Shown: positions 58,962-64,000 of the stretch, piece after piece
Numbering within the stretch: the first letter of the stretch is position 1
Layout of the letters: every line of letters starts with the position of its first letter
Position numbers and translations under genes: made by a program
Assembly: GCA_016200135.1 (NCBI GenBank)
Contig: JACQFI010000084.1
Span: 21,926-85,925, forward strand
Direction of reading: 5' to 3'
Origin: Planctomycetota bacterium
GTDB lineage: Bacteria; Planctomycetota; SZUA-567; H5-PLA8
Length of the DNA stretch: 64,000 nucleotides
Notes under the pieces: model-generated
The model's input: only the letters and a program-made list of their open reading frames with translations
What the model was told of the DNA's origin: nothing
Databases searched by the model: none

Positions 58962-60965
58962 TCAAGGCGTGTGCGCGCGGGCTTCGATGCGGGAGAAGCG
59001 GACGACGCTCTGGAAGGCACCGACGCCGAGGCGGTTCTTCGTACGCAGAGTGAAACTTTGCATGTCGTTCGCCGCGCCGGCATCGGGCGTCCAGTCGCTG
59101 ACGAGGTTACCGTCGAGGTAGCCGCGGACACGGTCGCAGCGGACTTCCACGAGGGCATGATAGAGGCGCGCGGTTTTGAGGCGTTCGGGCTGCGCCTTGA
59201 ACGTCGGGTTCTGCGAGCGCTCCGGCTGAAACGGAATGAAGTGGGCGTTGTCCCAGACGAAGCCGATCTGCTTAAAGTCGTTGCTCCAGAGCGCCCAGCG
59301 CGCCTGCAGGCGTCCGGCGCGGAAGATCTGGCAGACCTCCCCTGCCCCGAAGCCTTCGCGCTGCGCGGGCGCGACCATGAAGTCCACGCGGAAGTCGTAC
59401 TCTGCGGCGGGCGGCGCGCCGACTTCGATGGCGGCGCAGACGCCCGCGGTGGCTTCCGTGCAGATCAGTTCGCCGTCGCCCTTGCCCCAGCGGCCGGAGA
59501 TGCGGCCCTGTTCGACGTTGACGCCGGGAATCAGGTCGGTCCACTCGGATTTGCTTTCCACGGGCGGCGGCGCGACGGGAAGAGCGGGAACGGGTGCGGG
59601 CAACGCGGGCGTGGGCGGCGCAGGTTCGGGCAGCGGAAGGGTGGGCGGCACGGGGGCGGGTGAAAACGCGGGCACGAGAGGCGCGAGCGGCGGCGCGTTC
59701 GCGCCGGCCGTTTTCTCTTCGCGCGGGCCACGCAAAGCGTAAATCGCAAAGAAGAGCAGCAGCGCGCCGGCCATGCCCGCGAACACGAAAACGACCGGAG
59801 GCGGCGGGCGTTTTTCCTGCGGTGCGAGATCTTCCGGTTCCGCCGCGCGAACCTTCACGCCCGGTGTGATGGCGGTGGGCGCGAATGCTTCAGGCGGCGC
59901 TGCGGGCGGCGGGGCCATGCGGGCCGGACCGGCGGAGAGCGCGCGCAAGAGGCGGTCAATCTCGCCCACCACGTCGGCGGGCTGCGCGTAGCGGTCCTTG
60001 GGGTCCTTCGCCAGCATGCGTTTAATGATGCGCGCGCAGCCGGGGCTGAGCGCGGGGCAGAGTTGCTCGGGCGGAGTGAGCGGCTCGTTGATGTGCTTCA
60101 CGACCACTTCATAGGGGGTCTCACCCATGTGCGGCGGGCGGCCGGTGACGCAGTGGTAGAGTGTCGCGCCGAGGGCGTAAAGGTCGGCGCGGATGTCGAG
60201 GTCCTTCGCGTTCTGCGCCTGTTCGGGCGCGAGGTAGAACGGCGTGCCCATCATCGCGCCGGTCTGGGTGAGGCTCGAAGCGTTCGGGTCGGTGTCCTTC
60301 ACGAGGCCAAAGTCGCTGAGCTTCACCGTGCCGCCGCGGTCGAACATGATGTTCGAGGGCTTGACGTCGCGGTGGACAAGGCCGCGTTCGTGCGCGTGCT
60401 GGAGGCCTTTCGCCACGTCGCGGACGATGGCGAGGGCGTCGCGTTCGGGCAGGCGGCCGTCCTTCTTGAGGCGGCCGTCGAGGTCGCCGCCTTCGACGAG
60501 TTCCAGAGCGATGAAATGCACGCCCCGGTCGGCGCCGAAATCGAGCGTGCGGACGATGTTCGGATGAACTAGTTCCTTGCCGAGCGCGGCCTCGCGCTGG
60601 AAGCGGGCGAGCAGCGCGGGTTGCTGGACCATTTTTTCCGGGAGGACCTTCAGTGCGAGGTCGATCTGCGTGCCCTTGAGGCGCGCTTTGAAAACGGTGC
60701 CCATGCCGCCCTGGCCGAGTTTGCCGGTGAGCACGTACGGGCCGAGCGCGCGCTCCTGGCCGCGGTTGCACTGGAGTTCCAAAATCTGCGCGACCTGTTC
60801 GGGCGTGAGGTAGCCTTTCGCGACCATGATCTCGCCGAGGCTGCGGCGCGCGCCCGAGCCTTCTGCGTTTGCCTGAATCTGGAGGCACTCGCTGACGTGT
60901 TCCGGCCGCGCGAACTTGCGCGAGGCCGCGAGCGAGCCGAAGAGCAGGTCATTCTGCGTGGGCAT
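58962..60965 (-). CDS. membrane Ser/Thr protein kinase with C-terminal DUF1080-like domain
   Basis: A 667-residue protein. Residues 5-65 are a GspE-N/MshEN-like helical domain (LLFGSLAASRKFARPEHV, LGEIMVAKGYLTPEQVAQIL). The Hanks-type kinase (about 75-330) has LGQGGMGTVF, the LALKVL lysine, LVHRDVKPSN, LSDFGLVK and MGTPFYLAPEQ. One transmembrane helix follows (VVFVFAGMAGALLLFFAIYA), then a Pro-rich stalk, then a concanavalin/DUF1080-like jelly roll (YDFRVDFMVAPAQREGFG, LVEVRCDRVRGYLDGNLVSD) on the outside that may bind glycans. It is a transmembrane receptor kinase by layout. Confidence 0.88.
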   Translation of the reverse strand: MPTQNDLLFGSLAASRKFARPEHVSECLQIQANAEGSGARRSLGEIMVAKGYLTPEQVAQILELQCNRGQERALGPYVLTGKLGQGGMGTVFKARLKGTQIDLALKVLPEKMVQQPALLARFQREAALGKELVHPNIVRTLDFGADRGVHFIALELVEGGDLDGRLKKDGRLPERDALAIVRDVAKGLQHAHERGLVHRDVKPSNIMFDRGGTVKLSDFGLVKDTDPNASSLTQTGAMMGTPFYLAPEQAQNAKDLDIRADLYALGATLYHCVTGRPPHMGETPYEVVVKHINEPLTPPEQLCPALSPGCARIIKRMLAKDPKDRYAQPADVVGEIDRLLRALSAGPARMAPPPAAPPEAFAPTAITPGVKVRAAEPEDLAPQEKRPPPPVVFVFAGMAGALLLFFAIYALRGPREEKTAGANAPPLAPLVPAFSPAPVPPTLPLPEPAPPTPALPAPVPALPVAPPPVESKSEWTDLIPGVNVEQGRISGRWGKGDGELICTEATAGVCAAIEVGAPPAAEYDFRVDFMVAPAQREGFGAGEVCQIFRAGRLQARWALWSNDFKQIGFVWDNAHFIPFQPERSQNPTFKAQPERLKTARLYHALVEVRCDRVRGYLDGNLVSDWTPDAGAANDMQSFTLRTKNRLGVGAFQSVVRFSRIEARAHTP

Positions 60966-61022
60966 GTATGTACAGATAAACGGCAAATGGAAAGAGCCAA
61001 GGGAGAAATCGAAGGACTACAA

Positions 61023-61147
61023 ACTTGGTTCGCTGGTTTTCTTGTTGGCGCATTATCGGGTTAACAGGTTGGGGAATCGGAAGCAACCAGCCAACGAGCA
61101 AACCAGATAACCAGCAACTAGATAACCTGAAAACCAGATAACCCGCC
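61023..61147. repeat. long GGTT/AACC octad inverted array
   Basis: Six octads ending in GTT/ATT (ACTTGGTT, CGCTGGTT, TTCTTGTT, GGCGCATT, ATCGGGTT, AACAGGTT; 61023-61070) face eight beginning AACC, AACG or ACTAG (61085-61147, one unit of 7). It lies between the two kinase genes. Confidence 0.85.
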
Positions 61148-61177
61148 TCCTGGCCTATCCGTCCGCCTATTTCGCGC

Positions 61178-63118
61178 CTACTGCGCGAGCGTTTCCGCCA
61201 GCTTCAGCACGTCCTCTTTTGAGCCATCGGGGACGCTGCTTTCTTTGAGGGATGCTTCGAGCACCTTAGCGGCGCGGGCGCGGTGGAGTTTGTCGGCGGC
61301 GAGGAGTTCTTTGGACGCGGCGGGGAGTTCTTTGCCGAGGACGGCGTTGACCAGGGCGCGGGTGAAGGGGTCGGCGGCGAGGGGGCTCTTGGTCTCTTCG
61401 AGGATCGCGAAGGCGCAAGCGAAGCCGAAACCGTAGCCGGTCTCGAGCTGCTTCTCGGCCCAGGCGACGCGTTCTTTGGCGTAGAAGTCACGCGCGAACT
61501 CGAGCACGTACTTGCCGTCGTCGTCGTCGGGCCGGTTGCCGCGCAGCGCATTGACGCAGATCTCGAAGGCGTGCGGGTCGCCCGCGGGCCGGCCGCGCTT
61601 GAAGGCCTCGCGGTAGAGCCACAGGACGGACTCGGGAATGTTGCGCTTTTCCAGGATGCCGGCGGCGGCGTAGGGCACATCCGGCGAGTTGGGGTACTGC
61701 GCCAGGAGTTCGCGGCACTTGTCGCGGAGGTCCTGCGCGTGCGCGCGGCCGGTGTCGAACATGGTCTGGAGCGCATGCTCGGTATCGATGACGGCGTAGC
61801 GGACGGCGAGCGGCTTCAAGTAGGACTTCTCCCGCAGCAGCGGCGCGAGCCATTTGAGGGCCTCTTCTCTGCCCTGCAACTGGACGATGCTATCGAGCTG
61901 TTTGCCGGCGGCGGTGACGGCGAGTTCGCGCAGCTTGAGGTTCTCCGGATCTTCGTGGATGCGTTTATCGAGGGCCTCGAACGCGAGCGAGGGCTGGTCC
62001 TGCTTGAGCAGGTTCTCGGCTTTGGCGAGGGCGGCGGCGCTGAGGTCGGGCGCGCTGGTGGCCGTGGGCGCGTCCGGGCGCTGGGTGTCCGGAAGGTCCC
62101 TGCGCGTCGGCCAGATCTGGTAGACGATCATCACGAGGCCAAAGATCGCGGCGACGGCCACCATTTCCCACAGGTGAAAACCGCCGGCATCGTCCTTCGC
62201 GGCTGCGCGCTTGGAGGGCGGCTTGGAGACACGCGTGACGTCGCGGCCGACGTCGGCCATCGTCTGGTAGCGCTTCTCGGGTTCCTTTTCGAGCGCGCGC
62301 AGGACGATCTCGTCGATGCGCACGTCCACGTGGACGCGCTCCGACGGCGGCGGGAAGCGGCCGATGGGCAGTTCGCCGGTGAGCATCTCGTAGAAGAGCA
62401 CGCCAATCGAGTAGATGTCGGCGCGATGGTCGACGGACTTGGCGTTCTCGTACTGTTCGGGCGCCATGTAATGCGGCGTGCCCATGACGACGTTGGTCTG
62501 CGTCATCTTGGTCTGGCCGCCGGGGCCGCCGCGGTCGAGGAGCTTCGCGAGGCCGAAGTCGGCGATCTTCACGCGGCCTTTTTTATCCAGCAGGATGTTC
62601 TCGGGCTTGATGTCGCGGTGCACGACGCCTTCGGTGTGCGCGTACTCGAGCGCCTCGCAGAGCATGGGCACGATCTTGAGCGCTTCGGGCGCGGTCATCG
62701 CCTTGCGGTCGAGCACCGGGCGCAAGCTGGTGCCGTCGACGAACTCCATGACGAAAAAGTAACGCCCGCCTTCGACGCCGAAGTCGTAGACCGCGACGAT
62801 GTTCGGGTGGTTGAGCGAGGCGAGCGCGCGCGCCTCGCGCATGAAGCGCAGGGTGAACTCGGGGTCGTCGCTGAGCGCCTTGGGCAGGACTTTCACCGCG
62901 ACCGAGCGGTCGAGGTTCGGCTGGCGCGCTTTGTAGACGACGCCCATCCCGCCGGCGCCGAGTTTGCGTTCGATCTCGAGCCCGTGAAAGAGCGTGCCGG
63001 GCTTGAGAGACTCCTGGTCGTTCTCGGACAGGCCGAGTTTCAACAGGCACTTAGGGCAGACGCCGCCGGACGTGCCTGCCAGGGGACCGCCGCATTGGGA
63101 ACAGAGGGATGCGCTCAT
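61178..63118 (-). CDS. Ser/Thr protein kinase with zinc-ribbon N-terminus and TPR-like C-terminus
   Basis: A 646-residue protein. A CxxC...CxxC zinc ribbon (C6, C9, C21, C24) is followed by a kinase domain (about 48-305) with LGAGGMGVVY, VAVKVL, VVHRDIKPEN, IADFGLAK and MGTPHYMAPEQY. A transmembrane helix, WEMVAVAAIFGLVMIVYQIW, lies near residue 325. The C-terminal 290 residues are helical repeats of TPR type (LLKQDQPSLAFEALDKRIHE, VLWLYREAFKRGRPAGDPH). It is a membrane kinase with a large outer scaffold. The partial ECF sigma gene lies just upstream on the same strand. Confidence 0.88.
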   Translation of the reverse strand: MSASLCSQCGGPLAGTSGGVCPKCLLKLGLSENDQESLKPGTLFHGLEIERKLGAGGMGVVYKARQPNLDRSVAVKVLPKALSDDPEFTLRFMREARALASLNHPNIVAVYDFGVEGGRYFFVMEFVDGTSLRPVLDRKAMTAPEALKIVPMLCEALEYAHTEGVVHRDIKPENILLDKKGRVKIADFGLAKLLDRGGPGGQTKMTQTNVVMGTPHYMAPEQYENAKSVDHRADIYSIGVLFYEMLTGELPIGRFPPPSERVHVDVRIDEIVLRALEKEPEKRYQTMADVGRDVTRVSKPPSKRAAAKDDAGGFHLWEMVAVAAIFGLVMIVYQIWPTRRDLPDTQRPDAPTATSAPDLSAAALAKAENLLKQDQPSLAFEALDKRIHEDPENLKLRELAVTAAGKQLDSIVQLQGREEALKWLAPLLREKSYLKPLAVRYAVIDTEHALQTMFDTGRAHAQDLRDKCRELLAQYPNSPDVPYAAAGILEKRNIPESVLWLYREAFKRGRPAGDPHAFEICVNALRGNRPDDDDGKYVLEFARDFYAKERVAWAEKQLETGYGFGFACAFAILEETKSPLAADPFTRALVNAVLGKELPAASKELLAADKLHRARAAKVLEASLKESSVPDGSKEDVLKLAETLAQ

Positions 63119-63170
63119 GCCTACGTAATACGGGGATGGCTTTGCCGGTTACAGGGAACTTTTGAAAAGA

Positions 63171-63269
63171 TCGTAGAGCGTATGGGCGTGGAGCGATATT
63201 AAGGCACGCGCCAATCGATCTCGGATTTGTAGTTACGCAGTTCGCTCTACGCCGACACGCTCTACGATC
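63171..63269. repeat. inverted pair of GCGTAGA-family heptads
   Basis: TCGTAGA, GCGTATG, GGCGTGG (63171-63191) pair with the reverse complement TCGCTCT, ACGCCGA, CACGCTC, TACGATC (63242-63269). A loop of about 50 bp lies between kinase and sigma genes. The reverse arm runs to within 3 bp of the sigma stop codon. Confidence 0.8.
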
Positions 63270-63271
63270 CG

Positions 63272-64000
63272 TCACAGCGCGCCGAGCAGTTCGTTCAGCT
63301 CGTCGTCCACTTCGGCGTCGGAGCGGACGGTGTCGCGGACGGCTTGGCGCAGGAGTTCGGCGTAGCGCTGGCGGGCGCGGTGCACGGTCACCTTTATGTT
63401 GGCGACGCTGAGGCCCAGCTTGGGCGCGAGGGCCTCGTAATCCTTGCCTCCGGCGAGGTGCGGCTTGAGGGCCTTGAAAAGGTCCTGCTTGCCGCGCGCG
63501 GCGAACTCGGCTTGGAGCCGTTCGAGGACGCGGGCCGAGAGTTCCTGCGCCCACTTGCGGACGTAGAGGCGCTCGGGGGTGTCGGCGTCGGTAAGTTCGC
63601 GCGCGAAGTTGCGCTCGGCGGCGTCGAAATCGAGCGGGAGCAGCTTGCGCCCGCCGCCGCGCTTCTGCGCGCGGGCCTTGTCGCGCTCGTTGGAGACGAA
63701 GTGCTTGAGCGCAACGAGGAGGAAGGTGCGGAACTTGCCCTTCTCGCGGTCGACGAGCTTGAGGAAATCTTTTTCGAGCAGCGCGGCGAAGAAGGCTTGC
63801 GTGAGGTCTTTCGCGTCTTCGACGCCGAGGCGCGTGCCGCGCAGGTAGAAGTAGAGCGGGCGCCAGTAGACATCAATGAGCGCGCCGAGAGCCTCGCGGC
63901 GGCCGGTGTCCTGAGCGCCCGCGGCTTTGCCCTTGGCGCGCAGGACGACGGTCCAGCGCGTGGTGGGGAACGAACCGCCTCCGCCGATGGCGGTGGTCTC
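63272..64000 (-). CDS. ECF RNA polymerase sigma factor (partial, 5' end beyond the window)
   Basis: 242 residues are visible, ending with TGA at 63272-63274; the frame is open to the right edge. FPTTRWTVVL at the N-terminal side is followed by region 2 (YWRPLYFYLRGTRLGVEDAKDLTQAFFAALLE, here shown only in part: DLTQAFF, KFRTFLLVALKHFVSNERDK), a planctomycete-type insertion, and region 4 (GGKDYEALAPKLGLSVANIK, VTVHRARQRYAELLR). This layout is the planctomycete ECF type often linked to Ser/Thr kinases, and the zinc-ribbon kinase lies directly downstream. Together they suggest a phosphorylation-controlled sigma switch (known association; not shown here). Confidence 0.9.
   Translation of the reverse strand, partial: ETTAIGGGGSFPTTRWTVVLRAKGKAAGAQDTGRREALGALIDVYWRPLYFYLRGTRLGVEDAKDLTQAFFAALLEKDFLKLVDREKGKFRTFLLVALKHFVSNERDKARAQKRGGGRKLLPLDFDAAERNFARELTDADTPERLYVRKWAQELSARVLERLQAEFAARGKQDLFKALKPHLAGGKDYEALAPKLGLSVANIKVTVHRARQRYAELLRQAVRDTVRSDAEVDDELNELLGAL

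Overview
The window looks like a piece of chromosome from a high-GC planctomycete (phylum Planctomycetota) or a very close relative. The taxon is inferred. It rests on the sigma factor at the right edge, which has the TRWTVVL...YWRPLYFYLR...DLTQAFF signature typical of planctomycete ECF factors. It also rests on the two large Ser/Thr kinases next to it, the many secreted proteins of unknown function, the HEAT- and prenyltransferase-like lipoprotein, and the beta-helix polysaccharide enzymes. There are no rRNA genes, no CRISPR array and no recognisable transposase. One tRNA gene is present, tRNA-Arg(CCT).

Layout. 1-6.7 kb: end of an unknown gene, a GH88-like hydrolase, a methyltransferase, a radical SAM protein, and a tight minus-strand hldD-hldE-YcxB-like group that makes ADP-heptose for envelope polysaccharide. 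6.8-14 kb: two secreted unknowns, an amidohydrolase paired with a GATase/deacetylase-like protein, a nitrilase-family amidase and a lipoprotein. 14-20 kb: miaE, a PhyH-type oxygenase with its AraC regulator, murJ, a small conserved protein and nfi (endonuclease V). 20-31 kb: a membrane-anchored sigma-like fusion, a TPR protein, an atypical receiver protein, a 135-bp tandem repeat, several envelope proteins and a beta-helix protein. 31-33.7 kb: a MarR-SRPBCC-DUF3052 operon followed by a low-GC patch of probable foreign or decayed DNA. 33.7-50 kb: a PQQ-propeller protein, a solute-binding/AraC fusion regulator, the tRNA, ppdK, two secreted enzymes sharing a C-terminal domain, and a carbohydrate cluster (GH42-like enzyme, esterase, YdjC/ChbG-type deacetylase, small EamA transporter, M24 peptidase). 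50-64 kb: signal transduction (double receiver, NtrC-type activator, FHA membrane protein, a frameshifted gene, two Ser/Thr kinases, ECF sigma factor).

Main discovery. Many intergenic gaps carry short arrays with a strict 7-bp or 8-bp period. They are usually arranged as an inverted pair: a forward array, a spacer and a reverse-complement array. Several word families recur: GCGTAGA, ACGTAAA/ACGTTTT, CGCAGAGA, xxxxGGTT/AACCxxxx and GATTTCC. Three such heptad arrays sit inside one minus-strand gene (57025-58576). That gene is out of frame by exactly +1 base, so loss of one 7-bp unit would restore a 514-codon reading frame. This makes it a candidate phase-variable gene and a possible trace of how these repeats spread.

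Limits: everything here was read by eye. Family names come from motifs, and promoters and terminators are consensus matches only.
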